Assembly: GCA_945933905.1 (NCBI GenBank)
Contig: CAMEQX010000001.1
Coordinates: 1-26,152, forward strand
From: an uncultured Clostridia bacterium
GTDB taxonomy: Bacteria > Bacillota > Clostridia > Oscillospirales > Ruminococcaceae
Reading direction: 5' to 3'
Length of the DNA: 26,152 nt
How positions within the stretch are numbered: the stretch's first letter is position 1; each line of letters opens with the position of its first letter. The notes beneath the pieces were generated by a model. That model saw only the letters and a list, made by a program, of their open reading frames with translations. It was not told the origin of the DNA and did not search any database. A program made the translations under genes and the position numbers. This document shows positions 1-7,827 of this stretch, one piece after another.

Positions 1-7
1 AACGGAG

Positions 8-886
8 ATGGTGGAAATGCGCGAAAAGGCACCCGCTACGATTAACGAGCAAATCAAGATATTGAAGCAGCGCGGCTGTATTATCGAGGACGAGAAAAAA
101 GCGCGCGACACGCTGAAATACATCAACTACTACCGCCTGTCGAACTATTTCGAGCCATTTTCCGTGAGCAAACACAAGTACGAGGACGGCACAACCTTCG
201 AGAAAATTATGCGCGTTTACGAGATGGACAGAAAGCTCAGAAGCGTGCTTCTGGCGGCGCTCGAGGAGGTTGAAATCGCGCTTCGTGCCGCAGTTTCAAA
301 CTACCACGCGCTAAAATACGGCGCGCTCGGCTATCTTAATCCCGCAAGCTTCAACCTCTCGCATAATCACGCAAGCTTTCTCGGTAGAATAAATCACCTC
401 ATTGAAGCAAACGAGGACAGGGAGTTCGTCAAGCACTATAACGCGAAGTATGGCGGAAAGTTTCCGCTTTGGGTTATTATGGAGCTTTTTTCGTTCGGGT
501 CACTCGCGTTTTTCTACAAGGATATGAAAAATCCCGATAAAAAGGAGCTTGCCAACGAGTACTACAACTGCTCGTCAAGCGAGCTGGACAACTGGATTTT
601 CTGCTTAAACGAGCTGAGGAATTACTGCGCGCATTACTGCCGCTTGTACGGTTCAACCTTCCCCGTCGAGCCGAAAACGCCCGACAATTTCCCCGAGACG
701 CTTGAACCAAACGTTTTCGGATACATCATCGCGCTAAAGCAGCTTTTCCACGGTCACGCTGACTGGAACGAGCGCGTTGTCAAGCCGATTTCACGAATGC
801 TGAAGAAAAACAGCAGGGATATCCGGCTTTCCGATTTGGGATTTCCGGAGGGCTGGGAAATGCTGATTGCTTTCACGGATTGCTGA
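8..886 (+). CDS. Abi_2-family (AbiD/AbiF-like) HEPN protein
   Basis: The protein has 292 residues and matches the Abi_2 family of abortive-infection proteins. The N-terminal part has the family pattern KYINYYRLSNYFEPF (residues 37-51), followed by an E/R-rich helix (LEEVEIALRAAV, 85-96) and a YG..GYL segment. Near the C-terminal half, LNELRNYCAHYCRLY (200-214) holds R204-N-x3-H209, the Rx4H motif of HEPN ribonucleases. Family members are thought to act as RNA-targeting toxins or phage-exclusion proteins; cleavage by this one is inferred. The start is unsure: ATG at 8 and ATG at 17 are both possible, and the frame is open to the left edge, so the true start could lie outside the window. The stop lies 14 bases before the TerB-domain gene on the same strand, so the two are probably cotranscribed. 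No antitoxin of a known type is visible. Confidence 0.85.
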   Translation: MVEMREKAPATINEQIKILKQRGCIIEDEKKARDTLKYINYYRLSNYFEPFSVSKHKYEDGTTFEKIMRVYEMDRKLRSVLLAALEEVEIALRAAVSNYHALKYGALGYLNPASFNLSHNHASFLGRINHLIEANEDREFVKHYNAKYGGKFPLWVIMELFSFGSLAFFYKDMKNPDKKELANEYYNCSSSELDNWIFCLNELRNYCAHYCRLYGSTFPVEPKTPDNFPETLEPNVFGYIIALKQLFHGHADWNERVVKPISRMLKKNSRDIRLSDLGFPEGWEMLIAFTDC

Positions 887-900
887 AATGGGGGCTTTTT

Positions 901-2805
901 ATGTCCGATTATTTCAAGAAATTTATTGACACAAGCGGGAAAAATCTTGATGAAATCAAGAAAATTGCCGAGAAAATGGCGAAAAGAACCGTGAAAAATG
1001 TCGCAAAAACCGTTCTTGACGAGGCGGAGAAAACCGTTCAAAAGGAAATCCGCAAGAAAATTCAAGAGGTCGTGAGCGAGGCAAAATCGATTGCCGAAAG
1101 CACCGAAAACTACCCGAAGCCCGAGAAAATCCCCGAGCGGAAGACGTTTGGAAACGGTATTTCCGCGAAGCCGCCGACGCTTACTCCCGATGAAATCGCT
1201 TATCCGCACGAGAGCCTGCCCGATACGCTCACAGAGCGCGAAATTCAACTTGTCGAGAAAATCTCCGAAATGCGAAAGCTGCGCGAGATGACCTACAACG
1301 GCTATATCGTTCAGCGCTGCGCAGAGGTTACGTTTGTTTTGCAGGGCGACTTTATGGCGGACGTCACCGACGATTTCCCGAGAACCGCGTTTTGCGGAAT
1401 GCCGACGCCGATGTACGCGGCAATGTCCATTTCGCAGCTGAGAACCTACTTCACTTGGCGCACCGACGCGCGCCGCGGCATTTACCGCGAAACCGACAAG
1501 CCCTACGTTCTCCTGTACGCCTACGAGCTGCTAAACAAAATCGGCGTGTCGTCCTCGGAGGAAGCTTTCGCAAAGCTTATCGATTTGTGGAGCTTCTGCT
1601 CGTTTGCGAAATATCTCAACACGCTTATGCCGCGCTGGCTCAAGGATTTCTACGCGTTCAACGATATCTCAAACGCGTATCCCGATATAAACGCTTTTCT
1701 GAAATCGCCGAAAAAGAACCCCGACGAGCTCGCTTGTGAGGAGCTTTTCGAGAAGAATTTTTCAAACAAGCTTGCTTTTCTCGAAAACAACTCCGCCTAT
1801 GAGCTGCGAAAAAGCACGTTCTATTCCGATGAAACAAAGCCGCTTTTAAACGGCGCGACAGAAATCGTGCTTCGTGCGCTTGACAAATATTGCGAGGAAA
1901 AAGAAACCGATTTGTGTACGCTTTTAGGCGGGCAGATGAAAAAGGATTTCTCTTGGAAGCCGTTTGAAAGCGCTCTCGTGAACCTTGACCGCGCGGACGG
2001 TTTTCACGCGGTAAAAATCAGCGCGTCCGAGCAGTATTGCATTCGGCGCGGTGAGCCCGTCCGCGAGTGCTTTTCGTTCACGCCGCAGCGCAAGTTTATC
2101 GGCTTCGTCCTGAAAAGCATAGAAGCGCGGCTTCGCTTAAACACGGGCTTTAAGCGGAAAATTGTACCGAATAAAGCTCTGCTTGAAAGCGATTTTATAA
2201 ACCGCGAAAAGCTCTTAAATGTCGTCACGGACGAGGAATTCTCTCGGGTAATTCAAAGCGCTGTCGATGAATTTTGCCGCAAAAACGGCATTTTCCCGCA
2301 GAAAAAATCCCCGAAAAAGTCCGAGGATTATGTTGAATATACAAAAAAGGATATCTCAATCGACATATCGAAATTACAGGAAATCCGCGAAAAATCCGAG
2401 GAAACCGCGAAAAAGCTGATTGTCGAGGAAACGCTCGGCGAGGACTATCTTGAGCAGCTCTCCGAGAGGATTTCCGACGAGGAATTTGACGAGAAGATTT
2501 CCGAGTTTGCGGAGTTTTCCGAAGACTTGCCCGAAACCGAGCAAAATCGCGCGGATTTGCCCGAGGATTTGCCGGAGGAGTGGCGCGGATTTTTCTCGGA
2601 TTTGACGAAGGACGAGCGCGAAATTCTCGAAAAAATGTGCGAAGGGAAGAGCGCAGACGCGGTTTGCCGAGAAAAAGGCTTGCTCCCCGAAACCGTTTTT
2701 GAGGAGATAAACAACAAAGCGATGGATTTCGTTTTGGATATCGTCATTGAAAACGGCGAAATTATCCCCGATTATCTTGAAATCATAAAAAAAGCAGCTC
2801 GGTGA
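901..2805 (+). CDS. TerB_N / TerB_C domain protein
   Basis: The protein has 634 residues. I chose ATG 901 (MSDYFKKF), with a G-rich stretch (GGGGG) upstream, over a TTG at 880 that would overlap the previous gene. Residues 1-65 are a Lys/Glu-rich, probably coiled-coil segment. Residues about 135-330 look like the TerB N-terminal domain, with the hallmark SISQLRTYFTWRTDARRG (176-193) followed by YVLLYAYELLNKIG. The last ~75 residues match the TerB_C domain (LTKDEREILEKMCEG, then GLLPETVFEEINNKAMD). The region between is charged, and the stretch before TerB_C is rich in Glu and Pro. TerB_N/TerB_C proteins belong to the tellurite/Ter-linked stress-response group, often near defence or DNA-processing genes; their biochemical role is not established. 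It sits directly downstream of the Abi_2 gene and ends inside a terminator hairpin. No terC, terD or helicase gene is visible. Confidence 0.82.
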   Translation: MSDYFKKFIDTSGKNLDEIKKIAEKMAKRTVKNVAKTVLDEAEKTVQKEIRKKIQEVVSEAKSIAESTENYPKPEKIPERKTFGNGISAKPPTLTPDEIAYPHESLPDTLTEREIQLVEKISEMRKLREMTYNGYIVQRCAEVTFVLQGDFMADVTDDFPRTAFCGMPTPMYAAMSISQLRTYFTWRTDARRGIYRETDKPYVLLYAYELLNKIGVSSSEEAFAKLIDLWSFCSFAKYLNTLMPRWLKDFYAFNDISNAYPDINAFLKSPKKNPDELACEELFEKNFSNKLAFLENNSAYELRKSTFYSDETKPLLNGATEIVLRALDKYCEEKETDLCTLLGGQMKKDFSWKPFESALVNLDRADGFHAVKISASEQYCIRRGEPVRECFSFTPQRKFIGFVLKSIEARLRLNTGFKRKIVPNKALLESDFINREKLLNVVTDEEFSRVIQSAVDEFCRKNGIFPQKKSPKKSEDYVEYTKKDISIDISKLQEIREKSEETAKKLIVEETLGEDYLEQLSERISDEEFDEKISEFAEFSEDLPETEQNRADLPEDLPEEWRGFFSDLTKDEREILEKMCEGKSADAVCREKGLLPETVFEEINNKAMDFVLDIVIENGEIIPDYLEIIKKAAR

Positions 2806-2823
2806 AAAATCCGAGCTGCTTTT
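2793..2823. terminator. Bidirectional rho-independent terminator
   Basis: AGCAGCTCGG (2793-2802) pairs perfectly with CCGAGCTGCT (2811-2820) around an 8-base loop. A T run follows on the plus strand and an A run precedes it, so it can act both ways. The stop codon of the TerB-domain gene lies in the loop. The hairpin separates the two convergent transcripts meeting here. Confidence 0.88.
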
Positions 2824-2830
2824 GCTGTCA

Positions 2831-4735
2831 TTAGTCGAGAAGGCTCTCAACCTTCGATACAAGACCTTCGACGCGGTTGTTGATGTCGGCAACCTTGCTC
2901 ATTGAGTTGTTGATATCCTTGCCCTTGTCGAGAGTTGTGGTGATGTTGTCGCTGACGCGCGTCATCATATGACGGATTTCGTCCATCTTCTCGGTGACCG
3001 TTTTCAGAATGTCGTTTACCGTGTTGATGTCGCCGAAAACCATCTGATTGCTCTGCTCCGCCTCGGTAACCGCAGACTGCGAGTGTCCCGCGAGATTTCC
3101 GACCTCGTGCGCGACAACCGCAAAGCCCTTGCCCGCAGCACCCGCGCGCGCCGCCTCAATGCTCGCGTTAATCGACAAGATGTTGATTTTACGCGCAATT
3201 TCGCTTACATTCTGAGTGGTTTCCGAGAAGCCCGCAACGCTCTCGTTTATCGACTGGATTGCCTCGTTGATGTTGTCGTTGAGCTTCAAAAGCTCGCCGA
3301 GAATGTCCGAAAGTCCGGAAATCTGGTCGTAGTTTGTGGAATTCAGCTCGGATATATTTCCCGCGGCGTTCTTGACCTCGCCGATGTTCTCGGTAAGACT
3401 TGCGACAACCTGCTTAAGCTCGCCCGTAACCTCGGCAATCGAACGGTTTGCTTCTTCGATATGACGGCGGTGGTCGTCAGCCTGCATCTGCATATACCGT
3501 CTGCACGAGGACACATCCGCAATTCCCTTGAGAATTGCGGTCGCCATCTCGCGACAGGTCGCAAATCCGCACGAGTGGCAGTTGTAGTTCCGCTCGGTGT
3601 GGTTTGTTTTGCCCATCTTGATGAGCATTTCGTCAATCTGTTCCTTGGTAATGCGGATTTCGTCAACATTATCGGGCTGATATTTGCGGACAAAGTCCTC
3701 GATTTTCAGCGCCTTGTCGAACTTCAAAAACTGCTTATCTCTATGCTTTCGGTCGAATTTAACACGCTTTGTGCGGTTGTATTTCTCGATGTTGTTCATA
3801 ATTCCGCTCATTCGATAAATCGACATCTGCTTGCCGATAGCGGGACCGCTTCCGCAGCCCTTGTCGCACGAAAGCACGTCGAAAACGTCGGGCAAATCGC
3901 GCTCGTTTACCTGAGCGTACATAGCGAGGTTCTTGTAAACGGAGTCCGTGCCCTCGGAGGTGATGATGTTGAGGTTTGGATTTTCCAGCTCAAGACAAGC
4001 CTTCAGTCCGCCCGGACGGGGATAAACCGCGCCCATTTGTCCGCCCGCGCCCGCAAACTCGAAATTCGAGCGCATTTTCATCAGCTTGTCGAAATCCACA
4101 CCGTTATCCTTCAGCAACTCTCCCAAGCGCTCAAAGGTGACATTATAGTCGATAACGCCCGTTTCCCTGAATTCATCGCGCTTTGCGATACACGGAGAAA
4201 ATGCGACAATTTTCGCGGTTTCGCCGAGATATTTTTTGAGATAAATCGCGGTGCAGAGCATCGGTGAATGAACAGACTCCTTGCAGAATTTTCTCATATA
4301 GTTGACAATCGCGGGACAGGGCTGAGAAATCAGCTTTTCGCCGGGGTGCTTTTCGAGGTAACGGATATGCGCCCAAGTGCAGATATCCGCGCCGAAAGCA
4401 ACATCATAAATCTTTTCAACGCCGTGCTTTGTGATATATTCAAGGACGCCTCTCCAGCAGCCGTCAAACGAAACCTTGACCGCGGGCGCGCAAATTCCGA
4501 CAATCTTCACGCCTTTTTTCAAATCCTCCCAGAAACGCTCGGTGTCGTCGGCATAGGTGCGAGATTTGTGGCTGCAAACCCTTACGCACGCGCCGCAGCT
4601 TATACACTTGTCGGGGTTGATGTTGAAGATTGCCTTTCCGTTTTCGTCGTGTTCAACCGTGTTTGCTTCAACCGAAGGACAGACTCTTACGCAGTTGTTG
4701 CACGAAACGCACTTTGCAGGGTCGAAAATAATCAT
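2831..4735 (-). CDS. Soluble [FeFe]-hydrogenase-like / methyl-accepting chemoreceptor fusion
   Basis: The protein has 634 residues from ATG 4735, which has AAAGGAG eight bases upstream; an in-frame ATG at 4759 has no such site. Domains in order: a 2x[4Fe-4S] ferredoxin (C9, C12, C15, C19; C44, C47, C50, C54); an [FeFe]-hydrogenase large-subunit-like region (about 75-315); a CxxC...C iron-sulfur motif (NCHSCGFATC, C386, C389, C394); and a methyl-accepting signalling domain (about 430-634) with the hairpin tip INASIEAARAGAAGKGFAVV. The four H-cluster cysteines appear as C140 (QPCPA), C182 (SPCIAKRDE), C290 and C294 (SCDKGC). The residue before C140, which in catalytic enzymes is the proton-relay cysteine of TSCCP, is Pro here, so a sensory role is more likely than fast H2 turnover. 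There is no membrane segment, so it should be cytosolic. It probably passes a redox or H2 signal to CheA/CheW. I recognise no clear promoter in the 61 bases before the upstream terminator. Confidence 0.85.
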   Translation of the reverse strand: MIIFDPAKCVSCNNCVRVCPSVEANTVEHDENGKAIFNINPDKCISCGACVRVCSHKSRTYADDTERFWEDLKKGVKIVGICAPAVKVSFDGCWRGVLEYITKHGVEKIYDVAFGADICTWAHIRYLEKHPGEKLISQPCPAIVNYMRKFCKESVHSPMLCTAIYLKKYLGETAKIVAFSPCIAKRDEFRETGVIDYNVTFERLGELLKDNGVDFDKLMKMRSNFEFAGAGGQMGAVYPRPGGLKACLELENPNLNIITSEGTDSVYKNLAMYAQVNERDLPDVFDVLSCDKGCGSGPAIGKQMSIYRMSGIMNNIEKYNRTKRVKFDRKHRDKQFLKFDKALKIEDFVRKYQPDNVDEIRITKEQIDEMLIKMGKTNHTERNYNCHSCGFATCREMATAILKGIADVSSCRRYMQMQADDHRRHIEEANRSIAEVTGELKQVVASLTENIGEVKNAAGNISELNSTNYDQISGLSDILGELLKLNDNINEAIQSINESVAGFSETTQNVSEIARKINILSINASIEAARAGAAGKGFAVVAHEVGNLAGHSQSAVTEAEQSNQMVFGDINTVNDILKTVTEKMDEIRHMMTRVSDNITTTLDKGKDINNSMSKVADINNRVEGLVSKVESLLD

Positions 4736-4796
4736 TTTGATTTCTCCTTTGAAATGCAAAATTTGCTGAAAAATGCCGTAAATTAGGTTATAAAAT

Positions 4797-4832
4797 ACGG
4801 TAGGAAAGAGTGTATTTTCTCTTTCCCGCCGT
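4797..4832 (-). terminator. Likely terminator after rny
   Basis: GGAAAGAG (4803-4810) pairs with CTCTTTCC (4819-4826). Outer ACGG (4797-4800) pairs with CCGT (4829-4832) across a 2-base mismatch. On the minus strand the hairpin starts four bases after the rny stop and is followed by ATTTTAT. The short T tract suggests partial termination, so some readthrough into the hydrogenase-like gene is possible. Confidence 0.6.
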
Positions 4833-4836
4833 AGAG

Positions 4837-6441
4837 TTATTTAGCGTAATCTACCGTTCTGCTCTCGCGGATAAGATTAACCTTTATCTGTCCGGGATAG
4901 TCCATCTCGGCTTCAATTCTCTTGGCAATATCTCTTGCCAGAACCTTCATATCGTCATCGTTTATCTGCTCGGGCTTGACCATAATGCGAACCTCGCGTC
5001 CCGCCTGAATAGCAAACGACTTATCAACGCCGCTGTAGGAATTGCAGATTTCCTCGAGCTTTTCAAGACGCTTGATGTAGTTCTCGTAGTTCTCGGAACG
5101 AGCCGCAGGTCTTGCCGCGCTGATTGCGTCAGCCGCCTGAACCAAGCACGCGATAACCGTTCTGCATTCAACATCGCCGTGGTGAGCCTCGATTGCGTGG
5201 ATAACCTCGGGATTTTCCTTGTACTTCTTGCAGACGTCAACGCCGATTTGAACGTGCGAGCCTTCAATCTCGTGGTCGAGCGCCTTTCCGATATCGTGGA
5301 GCAGTCCCGCTCTTCTTGCAAGCGCCGCGTCAACGCCAAGCTCGCTTGCCATAATTCCCGCGAGATGCGCAACCTCGATTGAGTGGTTGAGAACATTCTG
5401 TCTGAACGAAGTTCTGTACTTCAAGCGACCGATAAGGCGAACCAGCTCGTGATTAAGACCGTTTACGTTGGTCTCAAGAACGGCTCTCTGACCTTCCTGC
5501 TTGATGCGGAGCTCAACCTCCTTGCGCGCCTTGTCAACGGTTTCTTCAATCCTAGCCGGATGAATTCTGCCGTCCTGAATAAGCCTCTCGAGAGCAATTC
5601 TCGCGATTTCTCTTCTCACCTGGTAGAAGCAGGACAGCGTAATCGCCTCGGGAGTGTCGTCGATAATCAAATCAACACCCGTAAGCGTTTCAAGCGCTCT
5701 GATATTTCTTCCCTCGCGTCCGATGATACGTCCCTTCATCTCGTCGTTCGGTATAGCGACAACCGAAACCGCCGACTCGGATACCGTATCCGCGGCGAGT
5801 CTTGAAATCGCAAGGGATATGTACTCCCTCGCCTTTTCATCGCACTCGTCCTTGAGCTTCTGCTCATAAGCCGAGATTTTCAGAGCCTTCTCGTGATTGA
5901 GCTCGGTGTCGAGCATATCAAGCAAATGCTCCTTTGCCTGTTCCACGGTAAAGCCCGAAATCTTCTCGAGAATATCCATCTGGCTGGACTTGAGCTGTTC
6001 AGCCTCGGCAATTTTCTCATCGGCTTTCTTGTGTTTCTGATGGAGCTGTTCTTCGAGCTTCTCCATCTTGTCCGTTTTCTTGTCAAGGTTTTCTTCCTTC
6101 TGAGCAATTCTGCGCTCCGAGCGAGAAACCTCGCCTCTGCGCTCCTTGAGCTCTTTCTCGGTGTCAGCCTTGAGCCTGTTGATTTCCTTTTCGGCGTCGG
6201 TTCTCAGCGCGTAAATCTCGTCCTTTGCCTCAACGAGAGCGGTCTTTTTCATTGCTTCCGCTTTCTCGCCTGCCTCCTGGATAATCCTCGCGGACTCCTT
6301 CTCGGCGGACTCAAACTGCGCTTCGGCGGTTTTGATGCGGTGCTTTATGCCTTTTTTGAAGCAGATGAAACCGCTCGCGACCGCGCCGACAACCAATGCC
6401 GCCAAGCCGATAAGCAAAGCGACATACAGTTCGACTTGCAT
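4837..6441 (-). CDS. rny: Ribonuclease Y
   Basis: The protein has 534 residues, a normal length for RNase Y, the membrane-anchored endoribonuclease that starts mRNA decay in Firmicutes. It shows one N-terminal membrane helix (about 5-28), a long charged coiled coil (about 35-165), a KH RNA-binding domain with [10 protein letters not shown] (237-246), and an HD metal-dependent hydrolase domain with H353, H382-D383 (LLHDIGK) and D438. The start at 6441 has a strong GAGGAGGGG site about 9 bases upstream. The gene is divergent from pyrE across a ~700-base gap and followed by a hairpin terminator. In many Firmicutes it lies near recA or ymdB; neither is in this window. Confidence 0.97.
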   Translation of the reverse strand: MQVELYVALLIGLAALVVGAVASGFICFKKGIKHRIKTAEAQFESAEKESARIIQEAGEKAEAMKKTALVEAKDEIYALRTDAEKEINRLKADTEKELKERRGEVSRSERRIAQKEENLDKKTDKMEKLEEQLHQKHKKADEKIAEAEQLKSSQMDILEKISGFTVEQAKEHLLDMLDTELNHEKALKISAYEQKLKDECDEKAREYISLAISRLAADTVSESAVSVVAIPNDEMKGRIIGREGRNIRALETLTGVDLIIDDTPEAITLSCFYQVRREIARIALERLIQDGRIHPARIEETVDKARKEVELRIKQEGQRAVLETNVNGLNHELVRLIGRLKYRTSFRQNVLNHSIEVAHLAGIMASELGVDAALARRAGLLHDIGKALDHEIEGSHVQIGVDVCKKYKENPEVIHAIEAHHGDVECRTVIACLVQAADAISAARPAARSENYENYIKRLEKLEEICNSYSGVDKSFAIQAGREVRIMVKPEQINDDDMKVLARDIAKRIEAEMDYPGQIKVNLIRESRTVDYAK

Positions 6442-7070
6442 TGTCGTTTTCCCCTCCTCAATTTAGTGAGCAGAGCCGAAAGCCCTGCGCTTGAATTTCG
6501 GCGGAAAAATATACAATTATTGGAAAAATGCGGCTTTTGCCAAAATCAAATAGCACAAAACCTCTCCGCAGGCAAAACAATCCCATCAAGCCCGCAGAAA
6601 TTATTTGTTTTAATTCAAGCCGCTCCGATACCTCCCGTTGAACTAATATTTTATCTTTTTATTATTTTGGGAAAGACAAAAAATATATCGGGAAAATTTG
6701 TCGGAAATGCCGAACAAATCCACTTGAAAGTCTTTCCGCATAAAGCGGTTTATGTGGAAACCGCGAAAAAGGATAGAAATGTAGTTTAAAGGATTTCTCC
6801 GTAAATCGTACATTCAGCCGCCATAACGTTATATAAAACAATTACGTCATTAACGTCAGAGGCGGTTTTTCCGATTTCTGTCAACTGCGACAGCTTCCGA
6901 AAAAACAACCTATATATATTTTACTACAATTTAACACGAATGTCAAGGGAGATATCGTGCAAAATGCACTTATTTTGAAAATATTTTTACATTTTTCTGA
7001 TTAAAACGAATAGAACTTATAAAAAATGTCGGAAATTTCCGTTAATATTGACGAAAATCTTGGAAAACTC
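6442..7070. other. Long intergenic region between rny and pyrE
   Basis: This divergent intergenic stretch holds no convincing coding region. It contains a set of pairing segments at 6670-6764 (listed separately) and AT-rich sequence before the pyrE promoter. CCGCC near 6812 and GGCGGTTTTT near 6863 could close a terminator-like stem, but the ~40-base loop makes that weak. The rny promoter must lie here on the minus strand; I could not pick one with good -35 and -10 elements. Confidence 0.5.
6670..6764. ncRNA. Possible structured RNA or leader, unidentified
   Basis: Three pairings lie in order. GGAAAGAC (6670-6677) pairs perfectly with GTCTTTCC (6730-6737). Inside it, ATTTG-TCGG (6696-6704) pairs with CCGA-(A)-CAAAT (6710-6719) with one bulge. 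Next to it, GCGGTTT (6745-6751) pairs with AAACCGC (6758-6764). An alternative stem, CCGC with GCGG (6736-6748), competes with the third. Neither strand is settled: on the minus strand it would be part of a long rny leader. I do not recognise a known RNA family. AT-rich intergenic DNA can give such pairings by chance. Confidence 0.2.
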
Positions 7071-7099
7071 TTGCAAAAAACGAAAATGAATGTTATAAT
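7071..7099 (+). promoter_or_regulatory. SigA-type promoter of pyrE
   Basis: TTGCAA (7071-7076) and a perfect TATAAT (7094-7099) are separated by exactly 17 bases. The pyrE start codon lies about 40 bases downstream. The sequence shows no attenuator of the PyrR type between promoter and gene. Confidence 0.75.
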
Positions 7100-7139
7100 A
7101 AAAATGTATAAATATCTTTAAGATTGGAAGTTGAGTGCT

Positions 7140-7796
7140 ATGACTTACAAAGAAAGCTTTATCAAATTTATGACGGAAAGCGGCGTGCTGACTTTCGGCA
7201 ATTTCACGCTGAAAAGCGGCAGACAGGCGCCTTATTTCATAAACTGCGGAAACTATAAGACCGGCGCGCAGCTCGCAAAGCTCGGCGAGTATTACGCTGA
7301 GTGCATAAACGAGCACGGCTTGAAGCCCGACGTGCTTTTCGGGCCCGCTTATAAGGGAATTCCGCTGTCGGTTGCGGCTTGCTGCGCGCTGTACAACAAG
7401 TTCGGTATGGACGTGAATTACTGCTTCGACCGCAAGGAGGTCAAGGACCACGGTGAAGGCGGTATGTTTGTGGGAAAAAATCTCGCGGACGGCGACAAGG
7501 TTGTCATCATCGAGGACGTTATGACCTCGGGAAAGGCTCTGCGCGAGGTTCTGCCCAAGCTCACGGGCGCTGCTAATATCAACATCGAAGGTATGATTAT
7601 CACCGTTGACCGTATGGAAAAGTCGCTCGATTCCGACAAATCCGCGGTTTCGGCAGCTTTCGATGAATTCGGCGTGAAGGTTTACTCGATTGTCAACATC
7701 AACGACATCATCGAGGCGCTCGAAAACGGAATTATTCCCGGAAAGGAATACGTTCCCGCAATGAAGGAATACCGCGAGAAATACGGCGCGGTTTGA
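7140..7796 (+). CDS. pyrE: Orotate phosphoribosyltransferase
   Basis: The protein has 218 residues from ATG 7140; GGAAG lies 9 bases upstream. A TTG at 7131 is an alternative but sits almost on the ribosome site. The enzyme joins orotate to PRPP to make orotidine monophosphate in UMP synthesis. Evidence is the N-terminal FTLKSGRQAPYFINCG segment, FGPAYKGIPL, the FDRKEVKDHGEGG loop (flexible catalytic loop) and the PRPP-binding signature VVIIEDVMTSGKA. It stands alone here, away from other pyr genes. The next gene starts 31 bases downstream on the same strand and may share its transcript. Confidence 0.96.
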   Translation: MTYKESFIKFMTESGVLTFGNFTLKSGRQAPYFINCGNYKTGAQLAKLGEYYAECINEHGLKPDVLFGPAYKGIPLSVAACCALYNKFGMDVNYCFDRKEVKDHGEGGMFVGKNLADGDKVVIIEDVMTSGKALREVLPKLTGAANINIEGMIITVDRMEKSLDSDKSAVSAAFDEFGVKVYSIVNINDIIEALENGIIPGKEYVPAMKEYREKYGAV

Positions 7797-7827
7797 TAAA
7801 ATCGGTGTTTGAGGGGAGTTGATTTTT

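Noticed and set aside
880..2805. TTG start for the TerB-domain protein
   Set aside because: It would overlap the Abi gene and adds seven residues with no support; ATG 901 has a G-rich site before it and a family-like N-terminus.
2969..4267. 432-codon open frame on the plus strand antisense to the hydrogenase-like gene
   Set aside because: It is a shadow of a well-supported gene with clear domains, has no ribosome site and no recognisable motifs. The same holds for long antisense frames at 16216-17580 and 24910-25908.
6600..6660. tRNA or T-box-like segment before rny
   Set aside because: Short tRNA-like strings such as TTCAA occur, but no cloverleaf can be drawn and no T-box antiterminator motif is present.
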